The notes: generated from the sequence alone by a model not told the origin. A stretch of 64,000 nt of DNA from Anadara kagoshimensis (GCA_021292105.1 CM037865.1:17949533-18013532); one strand, 5' to 3'; counted from the stretch's first letter, positions 50,071 through 60,359 are shown. Translations and numbers: made by a program.

Positions 50071-50211
50071 TCACTGAGGATTGTATTTTAATTTTGTTTT
50101 TGTTTGTTTTTTTGTTTTTTTAAACCCTTTCTATTGCGTCTACCATGTCATACAAGTTAACAAAGGAACAAAGAGTTAATTTTACATCTGTTTCTTATTC
50201 AATGAAAATAT

Positions 50212-52613
50212 TCAACCAAAAAGGTCACATTCGTTACATCGATACTCCAATCCACTCTGAAATACAAAAATACAAGGTAAGTCATAGAAGATTTGCTCAT
50301 CGTTGTAAAACTTTTTGTGATTGAAAAAACGTCTGGAAAAATCGTACAAACAACCAAAGAAAAAAAGGAAAATCTTCTAGTTAAAAAAGTAATTTTAAAA
50401 GGTTAATGATGTTTTCTAATGTAAAAAAATAACTAGAAAATCAGTACCTCACAATAATTCTCTTTCACCCTTACCTTTTAGGTAGATAATTTCGTTTAAG
50501 ACACAATGGTCTTAAAACTTCCTGTCTTCAGCTACATGTGTCTCTATCTATTTCCCCACTTGATGTCATTTTACCATTCAACATTAAATAAAAACACAAA
50601 TCTTCGACAATTTACTCATTTATGCAAGATATAGTGATTGATTAAAATTATTGTACTCGCAGTCTGACCCGACCTGTAATCATCAATCAATGTTGCACCA
50701 AGTTCGGGTGTCTGGCTCGGTTATTTGATCGCCGATTAACTTGTACTTACATACGTATTTTCTTTCATTTTTACGTCTACGGTAGCTCAGTTGATACAGT
50801 GCTTGCTTCGTATGTGGGAAGTCCTGGATTGAAACTTTGGGTGCGTCTGACCAAGACTTGAAAATATGTAGTGACTGTTCTTTCGCCAAACACTCAGCAT
50901 TTAGGATTGATAGTCACAGGGTCATTCGGAAAAGTCCTCAAAAGCGATCTCCCCTGTCACGACAGGCTTGGCACGTAAAAGAACCTTCCCTACGCAATGT
51001 TCAGAAAGCACTACAAAGGTAAAACATTCTGCCACCCCATCTTTAGTTGAAGTATTGATCAATATTGGTGTAATATCAGTTTTCAAAGTTTTAAAGCCGA
51101 CATCACAAGATTTTTAGCTAGCTAAACAAGAGGTACTTACCCTTCCAAAGCACACAGACTCACTCAGTTTAAGTGTTTAACCTAATTTGCCAGCGACAAT
51201 GTTTGGATCTGGGATTCTGGTTGGGCAAGCATTGGTATGTTTGTTTTTGATTATATCTATGCGAGCTAAGTAGAATATTCAGAAAAATCTCTCTCAACTA
51301 CGGACCAGGAAATGGCCGATAAAAAAAATTCTCCACTAATTCTCGTAATCTCGTACGCTCGTAATTAGAAAATTCATTATTAGGGGATCAAGAAGAAATA
51401 TATTAATTCACTAGTTTGCTTATGCTTATTTTACATGTGTACATCTTTATAAAAAAACTCACCCCTTTACAATAACAAGTATTCCAGCATTTACCGTATT
51501 TACCACAACAACCGCCTAACGATTTACCCTGAAGTTTGCATTTTTCGGTGCATAAAAAATTTCCTCCAGCTATGCAACTCACATGACTTAAACCGGCTCC
51601 TGCTAAGTAATTTTAGATGTGAGAATAAAGTAAAATATGGTTGACAAATAATAATATCTACATCTGTTTCAATTTTGCATCACTAGACGGTAGTTTTGGA
51701 ATAAAATTTCTCATTAGTACTTTCAACAAATTTGTAGAAGGTATTTTTAAGATGTGGAAATGAGAAAATGGAAGAACCAACTATTATGTTACCAAATCCA
51801 CCTAAGACAATACTTTGAATGATTGAGCAAAGCTTAGTGTTTTGTGGAATCTTAAATTAAACAAAGCAGATAGTAATTTTGATTAACAATATTTGAATGA
51901 CAATATAATTAATTACCTGCTGGGTTAACGGGGATGGTTAGCTGTTTTATATTTATGTGTTTACTGAAACTTAATCTTGTGAAAAGAAGAACACGTTTAA
52001 AGGTTCGATCTAGTACAGTATTTGTAGCCTTTACACAATTAAGAAACTTAGCTTTAAATGTGTAAACTGTTATTTTTATACTCATAGAAATGTTTTATTC
52101 CTTTCTGTTTTAAGCATTCTGATTCATCTGATCAGGCATTTTCAGTCATTTTGTGTATAAAAAAATATCTCTAGTGACGTGAATTAATATGGACAACACA
52201 CGAGGCATGGCAATTTTATTCCAACGCTACAATGATGCTGTGTTTTACTTGCCAATAACTTGATATAACTGCTTGTTAAAAAGTCTATAAAATACTTAAT
52301 AGTAGATTTATCCTTCACATGTAGAAAAAGATTAAATTTCATTTTTGTATTAAAATATAAGGTCTCGCCAAACTAGAATAAAATAAAAAACATTTTACCT
52401 TCAACTGTACATATTGTGGATAGTGCTGAAAAACAAAATGGAACACAGATAAGAATATTGAATTACAACAATGCTTTTGTCTGTTTTACAAAGATGGGTT
52501 TTAATATAGCCGACACCAGCAATTCATATAGTGCGCGCGCGTGTGTGTTTGTGTGTGCGTGTGTGTTTATCGTCAACACTAATTAATGTCTATTTTGTGA
52601 TTGATATAACAGT

Positions 52614-52658
<45 letters not shown>

Positions 52659-52845
52659 GTGTGTGCATATGTGTTTATCGTCAACACTAAATTATTTCTA
52701 TTTTGCAATTGATATAATAGTCATGTGTGTTTGTGTTTGTGTGTATGTGAAAAAAAATAAAAATTGAAATAGCAATATTCAATATTAACTGTTTCATATC
52801 TTCAAAAATGGGGGCTAATATGCTATTTGTATAATAAACATGCGC

Positions 52846-52876
<31 letters not shown>

Positions 52877-53029
52877 AAAGAGATAGGGAGAAAGAGAAAG
52901 GGTGTGTGTAGAGAGGAAGAGAGAAAGAGAAAGGGTGTGTGTAAATATGTATGTGTAAGAATGATAGAGAGAGAGAGAGCAGAAAATGTCTTTACCCGCT
53001 AAGCAGACCAATAAGAAGCTGAATACCAT
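50212..53029 (-). CDS. Secreted 10-cysteine defensin-like peptide, copy 1
   Basis: Four coding exons on the minus strand: 53029-52996 (signal), 52425-52399 (27 nt), 51599-51463 (cysteine core) and 50256-50212 (tail with TGA). All borders are GT/AG, phases 1-1-0, 80 residues in total. Residues 1-~20 are a hydrophobic signal peptide starting MVFSFLLVCLA. Mature cysteines are at 29, 37, 41, 51, 52, 58, 62, 64, 73 and 76. CTEKC (C-x3-C), GG-C-C and CYC (C-x-C) are the layout of cysteine-stabilised alpha-beta invertebrate defensins, with a Cys in place of the usual Tyr of GGYC and extra cysteines, including RCNEC from the last exon. No dibasic cleavage site is seen before Cys29, unlike copy 2. A non-coding 5' exon probably ends at 53655 (donor GTGAGT), because the signal exon begins at an acceptor one base before the ATG. 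Antimicrobial function is inferred; an inhibitor-knot or venom-like fold cannot be excluded by eye. Confidence 0.8.
50770..51055 (+). mobile_element. tRNA-derived SINE inside the last intron of peptide copy 1
   Basis: TACGGTAGCTCAGTTGATAC (A box), CTGGATTGAAAC (B box remnant), GTTCTTTCGCCAAACACTCA core, CCCCTGTCACGACAGGCTTG. Antisense to the peptide gene. Confidence 0.75.
51105..51262 (+). mobile_element. Retroelement 3' end (family L) inside the last intron of peptide copy 1
   Basis: TTTTTAGCTAGCTAAACAAG, ACTTACCCTTCCAAAGCACA, ATTGGTATGTTTGTTTTTGA. Confidence 0.65.
51664..51730 (-). repeat. Family D dispersed repeat in intron 2 of peptide copy 1
   Basis: Minus strand: ACTAATGAGAAATTTTATTC then CAAAACTACCGTCTAGTGAT. 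Confidence 0.6.
52530..52750. repeat. GT/TG microsatellite blocks, duplicated
   Basis: GCGCGCGTGTGTGTTTGTGT, a ~50-bp pure GT run at 52615-52666 and a third GT block, separated by two copies of a GTGTTTATCGTCAACACTAA…TTGATATAA spacer ~110 bp apart. In intron 1 of peptide copy 1. Confidence 0.9.
52837..52980. repeat. GT and GA microsatellite next to the signal exon donor
   Basis: CGCGCGCACGTGTGTGTG run, then two copies of GAGAAAGAGAAAGGGTGTGT and a GAGAGAGAGA run ending ~15 bp from the donor of the signal exon at 52996. Confidence 0.9.
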
Positions 53030-53574
53030 CCTGAAAATATTTGTAATAGTAAATAAAATTGTTAAAAGTATTGGTTTGGATACTGACACGTATGTAAGCG
53101 TTTAAATATAGAAAAGGTAATTTTTCTTTTTAAAAAATATCAACGCTGAATCTAGCAATAGCCAGTGTAACAACTAAAACTCAACATCAGAGTACAAGTT
53201 ACGGCAAACATAGTAAGAACTACATGAAATGTAATATAACATTATCGGAAATTATAAAATACTAAATAATAAAATATTTAAATGTTGTATAAAAGGGAAC
53301 CATTTCCATTTATGACGATGGAAACCAAACACCCGGAGCATGGCGAACCTATTAACTTTAAAAACTTTAGGCAAAAGACGCTGTGGTCCGTAAGTGAAAC
53401 CTTTTACACCACTTATGTCATTGAAATTCAATCTTAATGCAAGAGGAATGCATTAAACACACATATAACGCACATTGAAACCAATAAAAATTAAGAATAG
53501 GTTAAAAGAAACAATTTGAGTCTATTATAAAAGCTTAAGTATGACATTATCATATAAAACACTTGACATTGCTT

Positions 53575-53575
53575 G

Positions 53576-53612
<37 letters not shown>
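53575..53612. repeat. AAT trinucleotide run
   Basis: About twelve AAT/ATA units. Confidence 0.95.
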
Positions 53613-53614
<2 letters not shown>

Positions 53615-53654
53615 TGATAATATAAAAATTAAACAAATTTAAAAATATACTCAC

Positions 53655-53690
53655 CTGTGCAGTTACAATGATATATACTGAAAAGAATAT
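53655..53690 (-). other. Possible non-coding first exon of peptide copy 1
   Basis: Minus strand ends CTGCACAG|GTGAGTAT, a consensus donor 625 bases upstream of the signal exon acceptor. An AATAAAC-like AT box lies near 53720. The exon's 5' edge is a guess. It contains an ATG whose frame hits a stop after splicing, so it should not be the start. Confidence 0.35.
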
Positions 53691-53984
53691 ATTTTCACAC
53701 TTCATAATATTGCAACGTTTATTTGCTTATCATGTTGCCATATCGCGTACCTTCAATTACACGTGTTTAAATGCAAACTGTTTCAGTTCATTTGAATGAT
53801 GTCCGATCACAGCTGATTAAATCTTGTCAAAACTTATCAACTTGTTATGTTATTGTTTGTTTACTTCAAATGCTGAATAACCTTGAAACCAAATGGCAAT
53901 CTGTATAATTTGTATCAGATAACTGTACCTGAATGTACTAGAAAAATTATTTCACTGCCAGATAATCAATTTGTTTTCAATGAT

Positions 53985-54115
53985 AAAAACATACCAATCC
54001 GTGTCCAAATGACAATCTAAAAAGCAAATCACTAACTTTTAATATACAAATATGCTTAAACACGCGAACTTATTCCAGTGAAGTGAGGCATGGTGCTACA
54101 CCTTCACGCGTGGAA
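53985..54115 (-). mobile_element. Retroelement 3' end (family L) between the peptide genes
   Basis: AAAAACATACCAATCCGTGT, CAAATGACAATCTAAAAAGC, CACGCGAACTTATTCCAG, AGTGAGGCATGGTGCT. Confidence 0.6.
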
Positions 54116-54344
54116 TTAGTATTAGGTATTTAATCTTGTCCCGATCCAATTTGTGAGCTTAATAATCAGTTTGTGTTCTTAGTTATGTTGCTTTAAAAAA
54201 AATTTCTTTCAACTCAAGGTTCATCGATGTCGGAATAGATTATTGGATCATAACATCACTCAGTTGGACTTGTCTTAGTGTGAGATAGTTTGCCAGATTG
54301 AGATTTTATGAATTTACTTATTTTCTGGTTGTATTCTTTTTTAC

Positions 54345-54400
54345 CGAAATTATTGAACTGATCACCTCGATATAAGCGAAAATATACTGAAGGGATTCCC
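54345..54400 (+). mobile_element. SINE 3' tail fragment
   Basis: TGATCACCTCGATATAAGCG then AAAATATACTGAAGGGA, a decayed copy of the local SINE tail. Confidence 0.4.
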
Positions 54401-54710
54401 GCCAACATCCAGAAATAGCTTCTGATAGAGTAAAAGCACATTACCATGGGTCATTACTACACCCTATGTCACTCTATTCGACTCAAATAATGTTTGAGAT
54501 ATGTGTTGTAGAATTATGTTGCATATTTCAGAGAATACCGCAATTGTACTGTACTGTAACAAAAACATCAAAACAATTGATGTTCGGCTATGTGCTTAAA
54601 ACAGCCCATTAACCAACAATTTAATATGGTTACTATCAAATACAACAAGCTTTAACTAATATTATAATGATTTTAATCAACACCTTCGTTACATTTAAAA
54701 AAAAATTCCG

Positions 54711-57700
54711 TTAACCAAGATCACATCGGTTACATCGATATTCATATCCGCTCTGAAATATAAATTGTATTAATTACCAATGCCATTTTTGTTTTAAATG
54801 GTCTCGTTCTCACTATGGTGGTTGAGTGTATTTTTTGTCCTTGTGTCCGAATTGAGTGCTTTTGTGATCCGTTAATCATGGATAATTCACAAAAATATAT
54901 TAGCTTTCATTTTTATTTAACGTGGCATTTTTCAATAGTACCCAGATAATTTTAGGAACTTTTTGCTGTAGGATCTTTCGATCCCCCCTCCTTAGTGGAT
55001 TCATCAAACCAGTGTTGTGGAATATTTGTTTAGTTTTATTATTTGATTGTCAGGCAAATAATACATGTAAATTCTGCAGTTTTGTACAATTAACCAGTCA
55101 ATGTAAAATCAAATACCGACAAGTACGCCACAAAAACAAACTACTTTCTGCCAAAAATGTCAAAAATCATCACGGCACATTTGGTGAAGCTATTGATCTT
55201 GCAGAATACTCAGTTCCTCTATGTTAAATATTGTTATAGTTGTTTAAAATTTGTTACATTTTAACATCAAACTTCCTTAAACACATTCGTGTATTTTTAT
55301 TCAGTTCGTTAATTATATTCTTCAAACATGGGCCGGTATGTCTGTTTTCTTTTTATTATTATTATTTTCATTTACAATCACCAAGTATTATCATACCTAC
55401 CCCGTTGCAATAACAAATGTTCCTACATGGACCAGATCTTCCACAACAACCGCCATTAAATTTACCATGAAATAGACAACTTGTACCACATAGGCTTCTT
55501 CCTCCAAGTTGGCAGCTTAAACGCTTCTGTCGGTGAATTTCAGATCCTGTTCAAATCATCATTATATATAAAAAAGGTAACAAACACGTCCTTAGTTTTA
55601 TTTTTGTACTTTGTGTCATATTTGCCATTGAAAATGTGCAAGTAAAACATAAAAAATTGTGATTACTTACATACGTAATTATAGCGATTTTATATGATTC
55701 TGATCGACATAAATACGGAAGATGATACATGATGACATCAGTTTAGAAAGTTTGTTTTAAAATTGATTCCATTAAAAGCATGTACTTTATTTTTATTAAG
55801 GCGCCCAAACAAAGTTTGGCGACTTATTGTTTTTGCACCGTTTCTTATTATTATTATTATTATTATTGTATATTATTCCTCTTCTTCTTCTTCTTCCGGC
55901 CATGAACTTGTCCAACCAATTTCTCGAAGACCGTTGGTCCAATCTTAACCAAACTTCACATGAAGGTATATCCCCATCTCCTTCCCCGGAGGCCGAGGTA
56001 AAATGCCCACGGGGTCATTAGGGGAGGGGCAGGAGGGCGGGGTCTTAAAAACAATAATGATCCATTTTGCCATCTATACTTTATTTTGTACTATAAAACC
56101 ATATATATTCATGATCAGTATCTCAAGATGCACAAGTCTATATCAGTAGATTTTCCCTGCAGTATCAAGGAGGGGTGGGGATGGGCGGGGCAGTGTGCTA
56201 ACTTTTAAACGGTTGAGATCCCCACCCATAAACTATATATTTTCTGGTTCTACATAAAAAGTTGAATAGAGTGATGCTAAAGAAAATCCCATGGGGTCAT
56301 TCCTGATGGAGGGTGGGGACGGGCGGGGCTTGGTTCTAACTTTTAAATGGTTGATATCCCACCCTGAAACTATATATATTCCGGTTCTGTTTTAAAAGTT
56401 GAATAAAGTGATACTGAAGAAATGCCCATGGCGTTTTCCAGAAGAGGGCAGGGACAGGCGGGGCTGGGTACTAACTTTTGATCAGTTGAGATCCCCACCC
56501 TTAACATATACATTTTCTTATTCTTTATGAAAAGTTGAATAGATTCATACTAAAGTAAACCCATATGGACATTCCAATAGGAGGTTGGGGACAGGTAGGT
56601 CTAGGTACTAACTTTGAGATCCCCACCCTCAAACTACAGTTTTCTTCATGGGCTGGTTGCTATCATTTTGTTTAAGAATTAAAACAATAAGCATGAATTT
56701 TCATTGTCAAGGATACTTAAGTAATCACTGATCCATGTCTAAAAGCTTTTAAGCTAAATCTTTTTATAAGCAACTCTAATGGTCATTTGTCCCTGGGGCA
56801 TGATTTATTATTCAATTTGATAGAGTAGCTGCATTTAGTTATCAGTATGACATTATATGGGTAAATGCTTGGATTAATTTAAAATCAACACATCATTAGC
56901 TCATCAAAACAATGGTTTGTGATATTGGGTATAGGTGATGTCAATCAACTTTGCCTATTGTTTGAATTTCAACCAATTGGATTCATGTACTACTTCTCTA
57001 TATAATATTAAATCTTAAAATGAAAAAAATATTACAAGTTTAATATTTCTCAACAGTTTTTCTATTGTGTGTAGAACTTATTTAAAGGTTTAAAATTTTC
57101 AGCCGTTGCCATGGAAATGGAAAAAAGCAACAAAAGTACAAGTTCTTATATGTGTTTTGAATACAGGGTTTGATTTTTATTCGTTTGGGCGCCTTATTTG
57201 TAATGATGCATCCATCATTACATTAGTACTCGTTTCTCTTTATTTCCATTTTTTCTGAAAGAATATTATCAATAAGAATGGAGTTTATCAACGTCTGAGG
57301 TGATATGCAATTGCGAACATTTAATGAATATAAAATATATTATTTACTTTGGTCTCACTTCCCTAGTGGAAGTTCACGTGTCTAACCTAACTTGTCAGTT
57401 CCAAAGTTTTTACTTTGCTTCTGGATTGTGATTCGGACATGGATCAGTATGCTTGTTTATGATTACCTTCCACTGTTACTGTAGCTGAAATAACTAAAAA
57501 ATAAAAACAAATCAATAAATTAAAGAATATAAAACTCGGCAAATAATATCTTATGATAAATAAAGTAACCTGTTTTTTATTGTTCAGACAAAATTACACG
57601 TCAAGAAAGGACACTACAGATATACCCGAATTTTACAGCGGCACAATCTGCAAAGCTAAAGTAGGAGATTCATATAAGTTGGTTTTGAAAACTGTGGTAA

Positions 57701-57994
57701 TCTAGATATCATTTTAACTTGTGAAATATTTTTCTTACATCTTCTGTTAATTTTGGCGTGTTCAGCGTGTTCAGGTTGGATTTGTCTAGTATTTTGGTAA
57801 ATTAATTTGCATTTTATTACATTAATCATTGCTATTATTAATTTTAGCTTCATAATGTTGTTTCAAGCACTACTTATGAGAAATTGTATTCCAAAACGAC
57901 CGTCTAGTGCTGTAAAATAAACACTGGTATAATAGTATAATTTGTACATGGTATTCTTACCTGCAACGCAGATCAACAAATAAAAGAATGTCAT
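54711..57994 (-). CDS. Secreted 10-cysteine defensin-like peptide, copy 2
   Basis: Paralogue of the gene just downstream, with the same architecture: exons 57994-57961 (signal), 57484-57467 (18 nt), 55546-55401 (core) and 54752-54711 (tail, TAA), phases 1-1-0, 79 residues. Signal peptide begins MTFFYLLICVA. A short acidic propeptide follows, ending in a dibasic Lys25-Arg26, a likely furin-type site releasing a mature peptide starting LSC. The ten cysteines fall at exactly the same residue numbers as in copy 1 (29, 37, 41, 51, 52, 58, 62, 64, 73, 76), while most other residues differ. The last exon (SGYEYRCNRCDLG) is nearly identical to copy 1 in both sequence and splice phase, which supports the model. 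The signal exon has a 34-nt 5' UTR part (to 58028) after an acceptor. Intron 2 holds a 1.4-kb inverted-repeat element, and a retroelement end lies against the 18-nt exon's donor. Confidence 0.82.
54753..55254. other. Last intron of peptide copy 2; no further exon seen
   Basis: A 101-codon plus-strand frame at 54922-55227 has Cys-rich but unrecognisable content and lies antisense within the intron. No splice support. Confidence 0.35.
55255..55350 (+). mobile_element. Retroelement 3' terminus (family L), weak
   Basis: CTTCCTTAAACACATTCGTG then AACATGGGCCGGTATGTCTG. In the last intron of peptide copy 2, ~50 bp from the core exon donor. Confidence 0.45.
55798..57195. mobile_element. 1.4-kb inverted-repeat DNA element with internal tandem repeats
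   Basis: Ends AAGGCGCCCAAACAAAG and CGTTTGGGCGCCTT are inverted. Inside are ATT and CTT runs (55844-55900) and a 4-5 copy tandem repeat at ~56000-56640. No transposase frame; non-autonomous. It sits in intron 2 of peptide copy 2. Confidence 0.75.
56000..56640. repeat. Tandem repeat, ~120-150 bp unit, G-rich
   Basis: Units carry GGTGGGGACGGGCGGGGC, TACTAACTTTT, GTTGAGATCCCCACCC and AAAAGTTGAATA. Four to five copies. Confidence 0.8.
57345..57466 (+). mobile_element. Retroelement 3' end (family L) touching a splice donor
   Basis: GGTCTCACTTCCCTAGTGGA, GTGTCTAACCTAACTTGTCA, TGGATTGTGATTCGGACATG, GTATGCTTGTTTATGATTAC. Its last bases (GATTAC) are, on the minus strand, the GTAATC donor of the 18-nt exon at 57467-57484. 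Confidence 0.75.
57862..57950 (+). repeat. Family D dispersed repeat next to the signal exon of peptide copy 2
   Basis: CAAGCACTACTTATGAGAAA, TTGTATTCCAAAACGACCGT, CTAGTGCTGTAAAATAAACA. It ends ~10 bp from the donor. Confidence 0.7.
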
Positions 57995-58559
57995 TTTAAT
58001 GGACACAGGTGTACCCAAACGAACAATGCTGAAAAGGAAAATGAATCTGTGATTATAAATTGAAAAATATTAAAATAATCATTAACCGTTTACCAATCAG
58101 GTTTTTATGGAAGTTTCTTAAAATAGTTTTCAACAGTTACAATAGAGTGTCGATGGCGCCTGCGGATTAAGCATTTGTGATGATTTTGTCAAAACCCGAA
58201 CCCAATATTTTAATTTTAAATTTTTAAATTTTTTAAAATACATGTAACAATAATATAGTTATGGAAAACCTGTTCCAAAAAAGACATGAATCCGTAATAT
58301 TAAAGTTATCAAAACCGATATTTTCATCCAGTCACTTAAACTAATTTATATTGAAGAAAATAATTAATGCCGATTGTTACACCTAGTGTTACCACAATGT
58401 GTTTTGAATGATATATTAGATTATAAATTATTAAAAGTTATATTTATGAACTCATTTATTTGTAACCATGATAGATTATATTTAAGATTATTCACTTTAT
58501 ACATTCACTCGAATATTTATTTAATAAGCGATTCATGATAAACTGAATATCGATTTAGA

Positions 58560-58695
58560 TCATGACAAACCCTAACAGCTCCAGCCCTAACTTCCCTGGA
58601 ATAAGTACACATGTTTCATTAAATTTGCAAGTTTTTTACTTTTTGTATTATGATTTTAACATAATATAACTAGTATACTTGTTTTGATAGTATAT
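58560..58695 (+). mobile_element. Retroelement 3' end (family L), first arm of an inverted pair
   Basis: CTCCAGCCCTAACTTCCCTG, TTGCAAGTTTTTTACTTTTT, ACTAGTATACTTGTTTTGAT. Confidence 0.6.
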
Positions 58696-58764
58696 AGTTC
58701 ATGTATTCAACCTGGTTTCAATTAACAAAAGTATGTGCAGAAAATATTAAATTTGGATAAGTTA

Positions 58765-59060
58765 AAATCAGTCACAAACTCCTGTTCCATGTTCAAATCA
58801 CAGTCCAAATTAGAAAGGCTAAAACTTTGATAACTTGCAAATATAGTTCCACACATGAACTTCAACAAGGAATCTAAAAGTACCTTCTGTATAGGTAGCT
58901 TATCCGCCATGTGTGTAATCAACATTTAAAAATGATAGGAATTTCAAAATATGGGGCGTCAAATATATCCAGGGGATAATTTTGGATATATGGACATAAT
59001 CAACAATATTGGAATGACGCCCATAAAACTTTTTGAGGGTCTATAAAGTCTAAAAGCATA
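58765..59060 (-). mobile_element. Retroelement 3' end (family L), second arm of an inverted pair
   Basis: CCATGTTCAAATCACAGTCC, GAACTTCAACAAGGAATC, GGGGCGTCAAATATATCCAG, TGACGCCCATAAAACTTTTT. Together with the previous arm it forms a head-to-head pair repeated at 63310-63800. Confidence 0.65.
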
Positions 59061-59176
59061 TAAAGAATACAAATCAAAAACAATCATATTAATTCATGTC
59101 CAACTCAAAATTCTAAAGCAAAGTAAAAATTTAAATCTCAACAAACGACGTCAATTACAACATCATGGATACTTAC

Positions 59177-59203
59177 ATAATTATTTCACTCGCTCTGTTC
59201 TGG
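59177..59203 (-). other. Predicted non-coding first exon of peptide copy 2
   Basis: On the minus strand a strong donor (AATTAT|GTAAGTAT) lies at 59177/59176, about 30-55 bases after a TATA box. The signal exon at 58028 begins at an acceptor, so an upstream 5' UTR exon is required, and this is the best candidate. The 5' edge is only estimated from the TATA spacing. Confidence 0.45.
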
Positions 59204-59224
59204 TTGTACTTATCTGCCTAAAAC

Positions 59225-59234
59225 CTTTTATATA
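59225..59234 (-). promoter_or_regulatory. TATA box of peptide copy 2
   Basis: Minus strand reads TATATAAAAG, a near-perfect TATA box. The start expected 25-30 bases downstream would give a first exon of about 27 nt ending at the donor at 59177. Confidence 0.5.
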
Positions 59235-59959
59235 TCATTACGTAATGCCATCTGCTTCGATAATGCGCCATACATACCAACTTCTGCGGACATTTCTATG
59301 TACTTACCAAATAAATCGATACCAATATGGATACATTGTTCATGTTGAAAAATTAATGACAAAAATCGATGAAAACATTCAAAAACAAGCAGAGCAATGG
59401 TAACATATGAAACGTGTGTTAAGATATAAGCTCAATCATTTCACAATGAGAGGAGATAGCTGCACCATATTCTTCTGAGTTAAAATTAGATTCCAGAATT
59501 CCGTTTGTTTTGGCAATAGACTAGAAAAAAAACAGCAACTAGGATATTGCTCGCATTATGTGCAACTCACAAAAAGTGTAAAACATATAAGCTTGATTAA
59601 TGTGTATATATTAAGGGATACAGTATAGTGAATCATTGTGTTAAGCATAGACAGACACAGGTTCCAAATGAATATTTACAGAATAGGTTGAATCTAAAGA
59701 GTTAATTACCGTTTAGAAATTAACTCTTTTGGTACATTAGTCGTATGTGTGTCATAATAGATCATTATATGTAACAGTAGGACCGTAGTCTGGAACCAGA
59801 ATTAATTGTCTCCTTTGCTGAACAAAGTCAGAAATTTTATAGGCAGTGTTCTTCAAATTTGTCTTTTCTTATCTTGTTGAGCTGTTTTACCTTTTACATA
59901 AGTCGTGTTCTTAGTTGCGTAAGCTGTTGTCAAGTATATGGTTTTAAATAACAAACTAA

Positions 59960-60310
59960 AATAACCATAGCAGCCTATGTTCAAATCACATTCTACGAGT
60001 GAAATTGGCAAATTTAGTTAAATTCAACTAGGTAAATGACCAGGTGGAGCGGAAAAGAAAACATCTACTCTTAAGCTAGCTAAACTCGCATGTTATTAAA
60101 ATTGAAAACGAAAGGAAGGTAGAACTATGGGACGTAACACATATATACAGTAGAATGATGTTGAATACAGAGAGATCATATTTATCAGCAATATTGTGAT
60201 GGCCACCAGAAAAGTTTGGATGGGTTTGTTGAGCCTATGCTCCGAATATCCATTGGTTAATAATTTATTGTAAGGACCTTGCTCCATTGTATAAGGTTTC
60301 AATACAATTA
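59960..60310 (-). mobile_element. Retroelement 3' end fragment (family L)
   Basis: GTTCAAATCACATTCTACGA, GGTGGAGCGGAAAAG, GGGACGTAACACATATATAC, GTGATGGCCACCAGAAAAGT. The RT C-terminal part is present but frame-broken. Confidence 0.6.
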
Positions 60311-60359
60311 TATTTCTTTTATTTGAAGTATGTACTGACTAAAACAATCACAATATTAT

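Noticed and set aside
53655..53706. ATG in the putative first exon of peptide copy 1 as an alternative start
   Set aside because: Splicing to the signal exon from that frame reaches a stop in the 27-nt exon; the start in the signal exon gives an intact product matching copy 2.
54922..55227. 101-codon plus-strand frame as a gene
   Set aside because: It lies antisense in the last intron of peptide copy 2, without splice or promoter signals or a known family.
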